DNA of 64,000 nt from Spirosoma luteum DSM 19990. GTDB taxonomy: Bacteria; Bacteroidota; Bacteroidia; Cytophagales; Spirosomataceae. Shown in pieces: positions 1-8,676 of this stretch. The position numbers and the translations under genes were made by a program. The notes beneath the pieces are model-generated. The model saw nothing but the letters and a program-made list of their open reading frames with translations. It was not told the DNA's origin and searched no databases. The stretch spans positions 63,256-127,255 of the forward strand of contig NZ_KB893254.1 in NCBI RefSeq assembly GCF_000374065.1. Direction: 5' to 3'. Numbering within the stretch: position 1 is the first letter of the stretch; each line of letters starts with the position of its first letter.

Positions 1-1860
1 GTAGAGCAGTGGCCTCAGGTACAGGAACGGTACAAAGCCGAATTTTACGAGTTTCGGGTACGGGACAAGGTAATCCGGCAACCGCTGTATTCCGAAACCC
101 TGTCGCACCTGAAAATCCCGAAAGTAAGCCTGCCCCGGTACCACGACTGGGGCGATATTCTCCACTGGCTACTAACCGAAAACGTACCGGGCGAATTTCC
201 GTACACGGCGGGGGTGTTCCCCCTCAAGCGCGAGGGCGAAGACCCGACTCGTATGTTTGCCGGGGAAGGCGGCCCTGAGCGAACCAACCGGCGGTTCCAC
301 TACGTATCGAAAGGGTTGCCCGCCAAACGGCTCTCTACGGCTTTCGATTCCGTTACGCTTTACGGCGAAGACCCGGCGCTGCGGCCCGATATTTTTGGTA
401 AAGTAGGCAACTCCGGCGTGAGCATCTGCACGCTGGATGATGCCAAGAAACTCTACTCCGGCTTCGACCTCTGCGACCCCGCCACCTCCGTATCTATGAC
501 CATCAACGGCCCCGCGCCCATGTTGCTCGGCTTCTTCCTGAATGCCGCCATCGACCAGCAGTGCGAGAAATGGCTGCGCCAGCAGGGGGCAGCGGGTAGA
601 GAGCACGGGGTAGAAGAACCAGAACAAGCCCCCCATTACAACGGCCCCCTGCCCGATGGCAACGATGGGCTGGGCCTGATGCTGCTCGGCACAACGGGCG
701 ATAAGGTGCTGCCCCCGGAGGTGTATGCCCAAATAAAAGCCGATACGCTCCGGAAAGTGCGCGGAACGGTGCAGGCCGATATTCTGAAAGAAGACCAGGC
801 GCAGAACACCTGCATCTTTTCTACCGAATTTGCCCTCAAAATGATGGGCGATATCCAGCAGTATTTCACGGATAATCAGGTGCAAAATTTTTACTCGGTG
901 TCCATATCAGGCTACCACATTGCCGAAGCAGGGGCCAATCCCATTTCGCAACTGGCGTTTACGCTCTCCAATGGGTTTACGTTCGTGGAATATTACCTCA
1001 GCCGGGGCATGAACGTCGATGCTTTTGCCCCAAACCTGTCGTTCTTTTTCTCCAACGGTATGGACCCGGAATACACGGTACTGGGGCGGGTGGCCCGGCG
1101 CATCTGGGCCAAGGCCATGAAGCATAAATACCACTCCAACGAACGCTCACAGAAACTGAAATACCACATCCAGACATCGGGCCGGAGTTTGCACGCGCAG
1201 GAAATCGCTTTCAATGATATCCGCACTACACTACAGGCGTTGCTGGCCATCTACGACAACTGTAACTCGTTGCACACCAACGCCTACGACGAAGCCATCA
1301 CGACCCCCACGGAAGAATCCGTCCGGCGGGCCATGGCGATCCAACTCATTATTAACCGGGAATTTGGGCTGACGAAAAACGAGAACCCGTTGCAGGGGGC
1401 TTTCGTAGTGGAGGAATTAACGGAACTGGTAGAGGAAGCCGTGTATCAGGAATTCCTGGCCCTCAACGAGCGGGGCGGTGTACTGGGCGCCATGGAACGC
1501 ATGTACCAGCGCAGCCGGATTCAGGAGGAATCCATGTACTACGAAACCCTCAAGCACAACGGCAAGCTACCCCTGGTGGGGGTCAATACCTTCCTCGACC
1601 CGGCTGGTTCGCCCACCATCGTACCCGCTCAGGTCATCCGCTCAACGGACGATGAAAAACGGTACGCAGTCGATTCGTGCCGGGCATTTCAGGAACGGCA
1701 CCAAACCGAAGCAGAAGTAGCACTGGCAAACTTGCAGGCTACCGCACTGGCAAACGGAAATCTCTTCGAGGGCCTGATGGAAGCCACCAAAGTATGTTCG
1801 CTGGGGCAGCTATCCAACGCCCTCTACGCCGTGGGCGGACAGTACCGGCGGAATATGTGA
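1..1860 (+). CDS. icmF: Fused isobutyryl-CoA mutase IcmF, 3' part
   Basis: This is the C-terminal mutase (TIM-barrel) part of the fused coenzyme-B12-dependent isobutyryl-CoA mutase, which interconverts isobutyryl-CoA and n-butyryl-CoA. The reading frame is open from base 1, so the gene starts outside the window and the B12-binding and MeaI-type GTPase domains are missing here. The family-typical stretch [20 protein letters not shown] is followed by [12 protein letters not shown], which holds the cobalamin-pocket histidine. Two residues distinguish IcmF from methylmalonyl-CoA mutase: Phe in GVFPLK (codon at 217), where the mutase has Tyr, and Gln in DQAQNTCIF (codon at 802), where it has the carboxylate-binding Arg. 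Both fit isobutyryl-CoA as substrate. The linker before the [10 protein letters not shown] motif is Glu/Gly-rich and looks divergent. Family assignment is very secure; the substrate is inferred from the two residues. Confidence 0.96.
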   Translation, partial: VEQWPQVQERYKAEFYEFRVRDKVIRQPLYSETLSHLKIPKVSLPRYHDWGDILHWLLTENVPGEFPYTAGVFPLKREGEDPTRMFAGEGGPERTNRRFHYVSKGLPAKRLSTAFDSVTLYGEDPALRPDIFGKVGNSGVSICTLDDAKKLYSGFDLCDPATSVSMTINGPAPMLLGFFLNAAIDQQCEKWLRQQGAAGREHGVEEPEQAPHYNGPLPDGNDGLGLMLLGTTGDKVLPPEVYAQIKADTLRKVRGTVQADILKEDQAQNTCIFSTEFALKMMGDIQQYFTDNQVQNFYSVSISGYHIAEAGANPISQLAFTLSNGFTFVEYYLSRGMNVDAFAPNLSFFFSNGMDPEYTVLGRVARRIWAKAMKHKYHSNERSQKLKYHIQTSGRSLHAQEIAFNDIRTTLQALLAIYDNCNSLHTNAYDEAITTPTEESVRRAMAIQLIINREFGLTKNENPLQGAFVVEELTELVEEAVYQEFLALNERGGVLGAMERMYQRSRIQEESMYYETLKHNGKLPLVGVNTFLDPAGSPTIVPAQVIRSTDDEKRYAVDSCRAFQERHQTEAEVALANLQATALANGNLFEGLMEATKVCSLGQLSNALYAVGGQYRRNM

Positions 1861-1889
1861 GTTAGCTAACCAAGAAAAGATAACGGTGT

Positions 1890-1919
1890 GCTGCCTGCGT
1901 AGTTGACTACGCAGGCAGC
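1890..1919 (+). terminator. Hairpin terminator after icmF
   Basis: Perfect 14-base arms (1890-1903 and 1906-1919, loop TG) are followed by a T-rich stretch (TTATTTA). It lies between the stop of icmF and the stop of the convergent Gfo/Idh gene, and probably serves both strands. Confidence 0.75.
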
Positions 1920-3062
1920 TTATTTACTATTCCCTACCAACTCGGTATACCTAACGCTGTTCCAGTCAACTTCTATTTTCCGGCCGGTTTCGGCAGCCCG
2001 TAAAATACTGTCGATGATTTTCATATCTTTCCAGCCTTCTTCGCCCGATGCCTCCGGTTTGGTTCCCTTCTGAATACTCTGGGCGAATGCATCAATCTGC
2101 GCAACCTGCTGATACTGCGGAGAGGGTACATCCATAGGGCCAAGGCTGGTAACACCCTGCGACCCTGTGGCATTGAAGGCGGGTTCTAGTTTGAACCAAC
2201 CCCGCTCGCAGGTGGCGTAAAGCCGGTCTACGTACGACGAATAGGTAGTACTGCTGTGGGCTACAGCTCCCCCGACAAATTCCATCTGCCAGAGAACCGT
2301 TTCGTGCACATCCCTGAAGTTGACCCGATCGAAGGTATAGGCCTGAGCCGTTACACTTATAGGGTCGTCATTCAATATCCGTCGGGCTCCCTGTATGGCA
2401 TAAACGCCCAAGTCCATGATGGCACCTCCCCCTCCAATGGCTTTATCCAACCGCCACGAGTTGGGCGGGGGCAGCGTAAAACCCAGGCTCGACTCAATCA
2501 TTTTGACCGCTCCAAATGTTTGCCGAAGACCCAACCGGCGCATTTCCAGATGATGCGGCTCAAAATACAGTCGATACCCTACCGACAACTGTACGCCGTG
2601 GTCTTTACAAGCGGAGATCATCCGCCGGGCTTCTTCGGCATTCATGGCCATCGGCTTTTCGCAGATCACATGCTTACGCGCCTGAGCAGCCCGAATGGTG
2701 TATTCGGCATGCAGGAAATTGGGCAGTACAACGTAGATAATGTCAATGTCGGGATTGTTCTTTATCTGGTCGAACGTCTGGTAGTTGTAAATGTTCTTCG
2801 CCGGGATATTGTAAGTTGAAGACCAGGCTTTGGCTTTCTCCGGCGAACCGGTTACAATACCAGCCAGGTAACAGGTTTTCGATTCCAGCAGGGCCGGGGC
2901 CAGTTGCGTGGTAGCATAATTCCCCAGGCCTACCAAAGCTACACCCAGTTTCTTAGGAGCGGACGATGGCTCGGCCCATGAATCGGCTGAATGGGCCATT
3001 AATCCGCCAACAGCCAGCGACATTTTTTGTAAATATTGTCTGCGTGAGATAGGGCTAGTCAT
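1920..3062 (-). CDS. Gfo/Idh/MocA family oxidoreductase, Tat-exported
   Basis: NAD(P)-dependent oxidoreductase of the Gfo/Idh/MocA family, which usually acts on sugars or inositols. An N-terminal Rossmann fold is visible (LGVALVGLGNYATTQLAP), followed by the family motif CEKPMAMNAEEARRM and the C-terminal substrate domain with GGGAIMDLGVYAI. I chose the ATG at 3062 rather than the upstream ATG at 3149, because it directly precedes a twin-arginine signal (SRRQYLQK followed by a hydrophobic run). Periplasmic export of such enzymes, folded with their cofactor, is common in Bacteroidota. The upstream DEAD-box terminator leaves only about 35 bases for a promoter. The exact substrate cannot be told from sequence. 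Confidence 0.9.
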   Translation of the reverse strand: MTSPISRRQYLQKMSLAVGGLMAHSADSWAEPSSAPKKLGVALVGLGNYATTQLAPALLESKTCYLAGIVTGSPEKAKAWSSTYNIPAKNIYNYQTFDQIKNNPDIDIIYVVLPNFLHAEYTIRAAQARKHVICEKPMAMNAEEARRMISACKDHGVQLSVGYRLYFEPHHLEMRRLGLRQTFGAVKMIESSLGFTLPPPNSWRLDKAIGGGGAIMDLGVYAIQGARRILNDDPISVTAQAYTFDRVNFRDVHETVLWQMEFVGGAVAHSSTTYSSYVDRLYATCERGWFKLEPAFNATGSQGVTSLGPMDVPSPQYQQVAQIDAFAQSIQKGTKPEASGEEGWKDMKIIDSILRAAETGRKIEVDWNSVRYTELVGNSK

Positions 3063-3095
3063 AGGACATTGCGTCTGTAATCCACTAAAGAAAGC

Positions 3096-3125
3096 AAAAA
3101 AAGCCCAATAATTAAATTGGGCTTT
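3096..3125 (-). terminator. Rho-independent terminator of the DEAD-box gene
   Basis: Arms AAAGCCCAAT (3100-3109) and ATTGGGCTTT (3116-3125) enclose a 6-base loop. Read on the minus strand, they are followed by a run of seven T. The element lies downstream of the helicase gene and upstream of the Gfo/Idh gene on the same strand. Confidence 0.85.
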
Positions 3126-3276
3126 CTGCTCATTACAAATGCAGTGCACTAGCTGTGAATGACTTAAAAACTACTTATTAATCAATTTACCGTTTTGACC
3201 ACTTATGGCAAAAAGGAGTTTACGCAGACCGTCAAATTGGTTTCGCCCTTTGACGTTGAGAATGAAAGAAATCTAT

Positions 3277-4896
3277 TTATTGGTCCGTATTTTTATCGAT
3301 TATTTTATCTCCCTCCGTCGACTGTCCCCCTTCACGCGGCCCGCGCCGACGTTTCTTCCGACGTTTGTTCTTCCCGGCTTCGCTGGCATCCTGGGCCGGC
3401 CGTTGCCCGTTGACCGGCAAAACATCAGAAAGAGCCGTTATTTTATCCGGTGTGGGTTTGTGTTCCGTATCAACTGCATCCGTCTGGCGGGGCCGTTCCT
3501 GTGGCGCTTCCCCAACCGGGACTTCCCGGTTTTCGGGCCGGCTCCTGCCCTCTCTCCGTTGTCCATCACGCCCCCCACGGTCGCGTCCACCGTCACTCCG
3601 CCGGTTATCCCGACCCGCATCATTCCCACCACGTCCACCTTTACCCCGCAAACCGCTAAACCGTTTGGGGTCGAACACGGGCGATTTACCCATACCCAAC
3701 TCCTCGGTAATAGACTGCTTATCCATTTCCCGCTCAATCAGGCGTTCGATGTTTACGATCCGGTTCTGGTCCTGATCGCTGATGAAGGTAATAGCGGTTC
3801 CGGTGGTAGCGGCCCGGGCCGTACGCCCAATGCGGTGAACATAATCTTCGGCATCGCGGGGGATGTCATAATTGACCACGTGCGTCAGGTTATCGATATC
3901 GATACCCCGCGAGAGCACGTCCGTAGCGACCAGAATGGGAAACGCTTTGTTTTTAAAGTCGCGCAGGACAACTTCCCGGTCATCCTGTTCCAGGTCGGAA
4001 CTGATACCACGGGATTCGTAACCCAGTTTATTCAGGGCCCGTACAATGCTGTTTATCTCCGCTTTTTTGGAGGTGAACAGCACCATACTGCTCACGGGCT
4101 TCGTGCTGTTCTTAATCAGATGAGCTAGCAGGGGCAGTTTCTGACTATCGTAGGCCAGGTAAAACTGCTGGTCGATACCGGCGGCCGGTTTGGATACAGC
4201 CAGCCTGATTTCTTCGGGGTCGATCAGGATACGTTTGGAGAACTCCCGGATTTTGTTGGGCATGGTAGCCGAAAACAGCAGGGTCTGCCGCTTTTTCGGA
4301 ATCTTGTCCACAATGTTCAGAATATCATCCGAGAAGCCCATATCGAGCATCTTATCGGCCTCATCGAGCACCAGATAATCAATTTTGTCGAAATTGACGT
4401 AGCCAAGCTGCATATGCGCCATCAGTCGCCCCGGTGTGGCAATAATGATGTCGGCCCCGGTTTCGAGGGCTTTGCGTTGCTTATCCCAGTCGTCGCCTTT
4501 GCCCCCGCCGTAAATGGCGATGCTGTTGGCCTGCACAAAATAGCCGAACCCTTCTACCTGTTCGTCGATTTGCTTGGCCAGTTCCCGCGTTGGTACCAGA
4601 ATCAGGGTGCTGGTATGGTCGTGGTTGGCGTGGGAAATTCGGTCGAGGAGCGGAATGAGGTAAGCCGCCGTTTTACCGGTGCCGGTCTGGGCACTGGCAA
4701 TGAGGTCGCGTCCGTCGAGGATTTTGGGGATAGCCAGTTCCTGAATGGGCGTGGCTTTAAGGTAATTCATGGCATCTACACCAGCCAGCAGGTCGTCGTG
4801 CAGATTAAATTCGGAAAATATCAAGGTTACAGCATTGTGAAGGTGAAAACCGCTGACCTTAACGTCCCGGCCAGCAAACCGATAAACACGGCCCAT
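3277..4896 (-). CDS. DEAD-box RNA helicase, RhlE-like
   Basis: ATP-dependent RNA helicase of the RhlE/DeaD type, expected to act in ribosome assembly or mRNA remodelling, often at low temperature. In order it shows the Q-motif region (FSEFNLHDDLL to ATPIQ), Walker A AQTGTGKT near residue 69, PTRELA, the DEAD box in LVLDEADKMLD, SAT, ARGID-like SRGIDIDN and HRIGRTAR. A low-complexity tail rich in Arg/Gly ends in NKRRKKRRRGPREGG and is typical of RNA-binding extensions. Start choice is open: the ATG at 4896 adds about 24 residues with no family counterpart, while a TTG at 4824 would begin MIFSEFNLHDDLL, as in relatives. A TATATTTG box at 4922-4929 lies just upstream. Confidence 0.95.
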   Translation of the reverse strand: MGRVYRFAGRDVKVSGFHLHNAVTLIFSEFNLHDDLLAGVDAMNYLKATPIQELAIPKILDGRDLIASAQTGTGKTAAYLIPLLDRISHANHDHTSTLILVPTRELAKQIDEQVEGFGYFVQANSIAIYGGGKGDDWDKQRKALETGADIIIATPGRLMAHMQLGYVNFDKIDYLVLDEADKMLDMGFSDDILNIVDKIPKKRQTLLFSATMPNKIREFSKRILIDPEEIRLAVSKPAAGIDQQFYLAYDSQKLPLLAHLIKNSTKPVSSMVLFTSKKAEINSIVRALNKLGYESRGISSDLEQDDREVVLRDFKNKAFPILVATDVLSRGIDIDNLTHVVNYDIPRDAEDYVHRIGRTARAATTGTAITFISDQDQNRIVNIERLIEREMDKQSITEELGMGKSPVFDPKRFSGLRGKGGRGGNDAGRDNRRSDGGRDRGGRDGQRREGRSRPENREVPVGEAPQERPRQTDAVDTEHKPTPDKITALSDVLPVNGQRPAQDASEAGKNKRRKKRRRGPREGGQSTEGDKIIDKNTDQ

Positions 4897-4921
4897 TACT
4901 AGTGAGCCATTGATTTGGAAT

Positions 4922-4929
4922 CAAATATA
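4922..4929 (-). promoter_or_regulatory. Bacteroidota -7 box TATATTTG for the helicase gene
   Basis: On the minus strand TATATTTG matches the TAnnTTTG consensus exactly. It would start transcription about 20 bases upstream of the ATG at 4896 or 90 bases upstream of the TTG at 4824. No convincing -33 TTTG was found. Confidence 0.5.
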
Positions 4930-5115
4930 CCGAAAAATCAGGATTTAGCCAGTGTTCACCGCCCGGTTCAGTAGCGGTTTTTTGATGGCCGGACAAATTG
5001 GGTATCCAGGTACTAACAGTTTTCCGGGTATTCCTGTTTCATCAGGAGAGAACTTCACCCTGCGCGGTGAAACCACCCGATAAAAGCGGATAGCTAACAC
5101 TGTAAACAAGTACCC

Positions 5116-6225
5116 ATGCTAATCGACCAGCTAAGAGACGAACTGAAAATGAGCCTGTTGAGCCTGCTTCTCTCCATGACTAGTTTATCCCTGATGGCTC
5201 AATCCAAATCGACCCCGACCCTGGAAACCGTAGCGGCCTTTGGGAAGCATCAACCCATTGGGCTGGGGGTTTCGTTTGAAAACCGCCTTTTTGTTACGTT
5301 CCCCAAAAATCCGGACACCTACGATTACGGCCTGGCGGAAATCGTCCGGGGCGAACGACGCCCGTACCCCAATGCCGAATGGAACAAGTGGGATTCCCTG
5401 AAAGCGCAGACCCGGTTTATCAATGTGCAGGCTCTGTTCGTGGACCAGACCAATACGCTGTGGGTGCTCGACCCGGCCAGCCCCGCCGGACAGAAAGCCA
5501 TTCCCGAAGGCATCAAACTGGTGCAGATAAACCTGAAAACCAATGAGATTGAAAAGGTATACCGGTTTACCGATCTACCCCGCGAGCGTACAGCCCTGAA
5601 CGATGTACAGGTGGATTCCCGCCAGCAGGTGGCGTATTTGTCGGATCCCGGACGGGCGGCCATCGTGGTTCTCGATTTAGCCTCGGGCACTAGCCGGACC
5701 GTGCTGGAAAACGATAAATCGACCAAAGCCGACCCCAATTTCGTGTTGACCATCGAGGGGAAGGAGGTACGCGATAGCCGGGGCAATCCCTTCCGAAGCA
5801 ACGTGAACGGTATTGCCCTGAGCCACGATTTTCAGTACCTCTATTTTCGGCCCATCACGCAAACGAAACTATACCGTATCGACACAAAGTACCTGACCAA
5901 CGCCAGCCTGTCTGCTACCGAACTATCAGCACACGTCGAAACAATGGGTGAAACTGGGGTTTCGCACGGCATGATAGCGGATAAAGCCGGAAACGTGTAC
6001 CTGACCGATTCGCCGGACAAGGCCATTCGCTATTTTACCCCCGGAGGGCAGTTAAAAACCCTCGTTCAGGACGACCGCCTGCTTTGGCCCGACAGTTTCG
6101 GCATCGGCACTGATGGCTATCTGTACGTGACGGCCGCACAGATTCAGCGCACCAGGCGGTACAACAACGGGGCCGACAAAGTAGCTTACCCGTTTCGGCT
6201 GTACCGGGTGAAGTTGCCGAATTAG
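5116..6225 (+). CDS. Major royal jelly protein/yellow-like secreted protein
   Basis: Secreted beta-propeller protein of the MRJP/yellow family, sometimes labelled L-dopachrome tautomerase-related. A hydrophobic signal segment (SLLSLLLSMTSLSLMAQS) is followed by repeated propeller-like blades. Examples are RPYPNAEWNKWDS, LWVLDPASP, YLSDPGRAAIVVLDLASG, NGIALSHDFQYLYFRP and the final WPDSFGIGTDGYLYVTAAQI. Length, 369 residues, fits the family. The start could also be the ATG at 5149, which gives a shorter signal peptide with fewer charges before the hydrophobic core. It stands alone upstream of a TonB receptor. Bacterial members have no well-established reaction, so I leave the function open. 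Confidence 0.85.
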   Translation: MLIDQLRDELKMSLLSLLLSMTSLSLMAQSKSTPTLETVAAFGKHQPIGLGVSFENRLFVTFPKNPDTYDYGLAEIVRGERRPYPNAEWNKWDSLKAQTRFINVQALFVDQTNTLWVLDPASPAGQKAIPEGIKLVQINLKTNEIEKVYRFTDLPRERTALNDVQVDSRQQVAYLSDPGRAAIVVLDLASGTSRTVLENDKSTKADPNFVLTIEGKEVRDSRGNPFRSNVNGIALSHDFQYLYFRPITQTKLYRIDTKYLTNASLSATELSAHVETMGETGVSHGMIADKAGNVYLTDSPDKAIRYFTPGGQLKTLVQDDRLLWPDSFGIGTDGYLYVTAAQIQRTRRYNNGADKVAYPFRLYRVKLPN

Positions 6226-6251
6226 GCTGTTTTTAGGTTGGTCGGGGTAGG

Positions 6252-6279
6252 TTGACAACTGAAGGATTCCGTACTTTTG
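6252..6279 (+). promoter_or_regulatory. Candidate promoter for the TonB receptor gene
   Basis: TTG (6252-6254), a 17-base spacer and TACTTTTG (6272-6279) fit the Bacteroidota -33/-7 pattern. Transcription would begin near 6286 and would carry the long palindrome at 6355-6428 in the 5' leader. Confidence 0.45.
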
Positions 6280-6354
6280 TGCCCAATCAATTACGTTACG
6301 TCTACGGTCAACGATACCTTACTTCTTAATACAAGCTTATGTTTGTTGTTTCTG

Positions 6355-6428
6355 GTTTGTCATTCCGAAGAATGAGGAATCTCAAGCATCGGGATAATTG
6401 AGATTCCTCATTCTTCGGAATGACAAAC
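6355..6428. repeat. Palindromic element, family A, copy 1
   Basis: Perfect 31-base inverted arms (6355-6385 and 6398-6428) surround a 12-base loop. The core GTCATTCCGA..GA..GAGGAATCTCAA recurs at 33359-33424 with only a few base differences. It carries no gene and looks like a non-autonomous REP/MITE-type element, placed in the leader of the TonB receptor gene. Confidence 0.85.
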
Positions 6429-6468
6429 AAACGCTATTTAGTAACTTCATTCTGTATCCAGGAGCAAT

Positions 6469-8577
6469 ATGCCCAAATTACCCGTTCAACTCATTGCATT
6501 TATCGCGTTCGCTTCGCCTTCTCTTAGCCTGGCCCAAACGCCCACGTCTCCGGTCTCGCTGGATGATACGCTTCAACTCAATGAAGTCATTGTGCGGGGC
6601 TATGCCTCGAACCGGCGGCTGTTGGAAACGCCGGCTTCCATTGGTATTCTGACAAGCCGGGATCTGAACCAGCGGTTTGGGATACCGACCCTGGTGCCCG
6701 CCCTTAACACGCTGCCGGGCGTACGGGCCGATGAACGGTCGCCGGGAAGTTACCGGCTGGCTATTCGGGGGAGTGCTATCCGGTCGCCGTTTGGAGTGCG
6801 CAATGTAAAAGTGTACTGGAATGAATTGCCCCTGACCGATGCCGGTGGTAACACGGCCCTCAACGCACTCGACGTACGGTCGCTGGGGCGGATGGAGGTG
6901 ATCAAAGGGCCATCGGGCAGTTTGTATGGGGCTGGCACGGGCGGCACCATTCTGTTCAGCGGCCTGGCGGTTCCTGCCGGCAAGAGCAGCGTGGAGGTGT
7001 CGGCCCTGGGGGGCTCCTATGGGCTATACGGGAACAGTGTGGCAGTGCAGACCGGCAAAAACAATACGGCCCTCTCGCTGAGTTACAACCACCTCCAATC
7101 CGATGGCTACCGCGACCAGAGCGCCGTCGTGCGCGACAACCTCACCCTGACGGGGTCGTTCAGCGTGAATGACAAACGGACCATTTCGGTGCTGGCCCTA
7201 TATTCCGACCTGCATTACCAGACGCCCGGCGGCCTCACCGAAGCGCAGTTCCGGGCCAACCCGCGAGCCTCGCGCCCGGCCACGGCTACGCTGCGCAGCA
7301 GTGCCGATCAGCAGGCGGGCATCTACCAGAAACAGGGGTACTTCGGCCTGTCGCACGAGTACCGCTGGAACGACCGGATTCAGAACACGACAGTTATCTA
7401 CGGCACCACAACCGATTTTGCCAACCCATTCATCACCAACTACCAGAAAAGTGCCGACCAGGGGCTGGGAGGGCGAACGGTGACCCAGTTCCGACTACCG
7501 AACGGCCCACTGCCGACCACGATTACAGCCGGGGCCGAACTGCTACGTAACTTCACGGTTATCCGCAACTTCGGCAACCGGCAGGGCCTGCCCGACACCA
7601 TCCAGACCGACGAAGAATTGATTGCCCGACAGCTTACAGTGTTTGCCCAAGCTGAAACCGAACTTCCCGCCCGCTTCCGGCTGACGGCTGGGCTGAGCCG
7701 TAACACGGTCAATTACGGGTTCACGCGTTTCCCCATCCGCCCGCAGGGGGCGCAGCCCGCCCAGCTTCTGCCCCGCGACTTCGCGCCTGTATGGTTACCC
7801 CGCGTGGCCCTGTCGCGGCTGTTTGGCCAGTCGATATCGGCTTTTGCCAGCATCAGCACGGGCTATTCGCCCCCTTCCAAAGATGAAGTGCGCCCCTCGG
7901 CGGGGGGCTTCAACACGGCCCTCAACCCCGAACGAGGCACCAGCTACGAAGTAGGACTGCGGGGGTCGGCCCTCAACAGCCGGTTGCGGTTCGATGTGGC
8001 CGTTTACGAACTGAACCTGACCGAGACTATTGTTCGGCGGTCGGATGCGGCCGGGGCTGAGTATTTCGTGAATGCGGGACGCACCAGCCAGCGCGGTATC
8101 GAAACCCAGCTGGCCTACGATTTTGTGTTGCCCTCATCAACCGCCACCTTTTCGCTGCTCCGGCTCTGGAACAACCTGACCCTGACCGACTACCGATACC
8201 AAAACTACCAGCAGGGCACCGTCGACCTGTCGAACAACCGGATTCCAGGCGTGGCCCCCACCACCAACGTGACCGGTATCGACGCGGAAACGAAACAGGG
8301 CCTCTACGCCCACTTGACCTACCAGTTCCTGAAGGAATTTGCGCTGAACGACGCGAACACGGCCCTGTCGGACCCTACGCAACTGCTCCAGGCCACCCTC
8401 GGTTTCCGGCGGAAGCTGGGGCAGCACTGGATGCTCGATGTATATGCCAGTGGCGACAACCTGCTGGACCGGACCTACTCGCTGGGCTACGACCTCAACG
8501 CGGTAGGCAACCGCTATTTCAACGCGGCCCCGGCCCGCAATTTTGTGGGGGGCGTTCGGTTGGGAATGAGCTGGTGA
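6469..8577 (+). CDS. TonB-dependent outer-membrane receptor
   Basis: Outer-membrane receptor that takes up a siderophore, vitamin or other ligand with energy from TonB/ExbBD. The signal peptide ends near residue 22 (SLSLAQ). A TonB-box-like stretch (NEVIVRGYASNRRL) and a plug domain follow, with VIKGPSGSLYGAGTGGTILF. The 22-strand barrel then has the typical blades and ends in FVGGVRLGMSW with an aromatic last residue, as needed for Bam insertion. No N-terminal carboxypeptidase-like CarboxypepD_reg domain and no partner SusD are present, so this is a classical siderophore-type receptor rather than a SusC. The ligand is not predictable. The ABC ATPase and permease downstream are not obviously linked to uptake. 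Confidence 0.93.
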   Translation: MPKLPVQLIAFIAFASPSLSLAQTPTSPVSLDDTLQLNEVIVRGYASNRRLLETPASIGILTSRDLNQRFGIPTLVPALNTLPGVRADERSPGSYRLAIRGSAIRSPFGVRNVKVYWNELPLTDAGGNTALNALDVRSLGRMEVIKGPSGSLYGAGTGGTILFSGLAVPAGKSSVEVSALGGSYGLYGNSVAVQTGKNNTALSLSYNHLQSDGYRDQSAVVRDNLTLTGSFSVNDKRTISVLALYSDLHYQTPGGLTEAQFRANPRASRPATATLRSSADQQAGIYQKQGYFGLSHEYRWNDRIQNTTVIYGTTTDFANPFITNYQKSADQGLGGRTVTQFRLPNGPLPTTITAGAELLRNFTVIRNFGNRQGLPDTIQTDEELIARQLTVFAQAETELPARFRLTAGLSRNTVNYGFTRFPIRPQGAQPAQLLPRDFAPVWLPRVALSRLFGQSISAFASISTGYSPPSKDEVRPSAGGFNTALNPERGTSYEVGLRGSALNSRLRFDVAVYELNLTETIVRRSDAAGAEYFVNAGRTSQRGIETQLAYDFVLPSSTATFSLLRLWNNLTLTDYRYQNYQQGTVDLSNNRIPGVAPTTNVTGIDAETKQGLYAHLTYQFLKEFALNDANTALSDPTQLLQATLGFRRKLGQHWMLDVYASGDNLLDRTYSLGYDLNAVGNRYFNAAPARNFVGGVRLGMSW

Positions 8578-8580
8578 AAA

Positions 8581-8672
8581 TAATGATGAATGATAAATGA
8601 TGAATGATGAATTTTGCCAGGGATAATCTTCCATAAAGGGAGGGGTCATTCATCATTTATCATTCATCATTA
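8581..8672. repeat. Palindromic element, family B, copy 1
   Basis: Perfect 27-base arms (8581-8607 and 8646-8672), built from TGATGAATGATAAATGATGA-type words, enclose a 38-base loop. The right arm ends 4 bases before the GTG start of the ABC ATPase gene, so it covers that gene's ribosome-binding region. Related copies are at 46268-46341 and 58244-58297. Confidence 0.85.
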
Positions 8673-8676
8673 AAAA

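Noticed and set aside
3205..4128. Long open frame on the plus strand opposite the DEAD-box gene
   Set aside because: It is rich in Pro/Arg/Thr, matches no family and lies opposite a clear helicase gene; it is a shadow of the G+C-rich coding strand.
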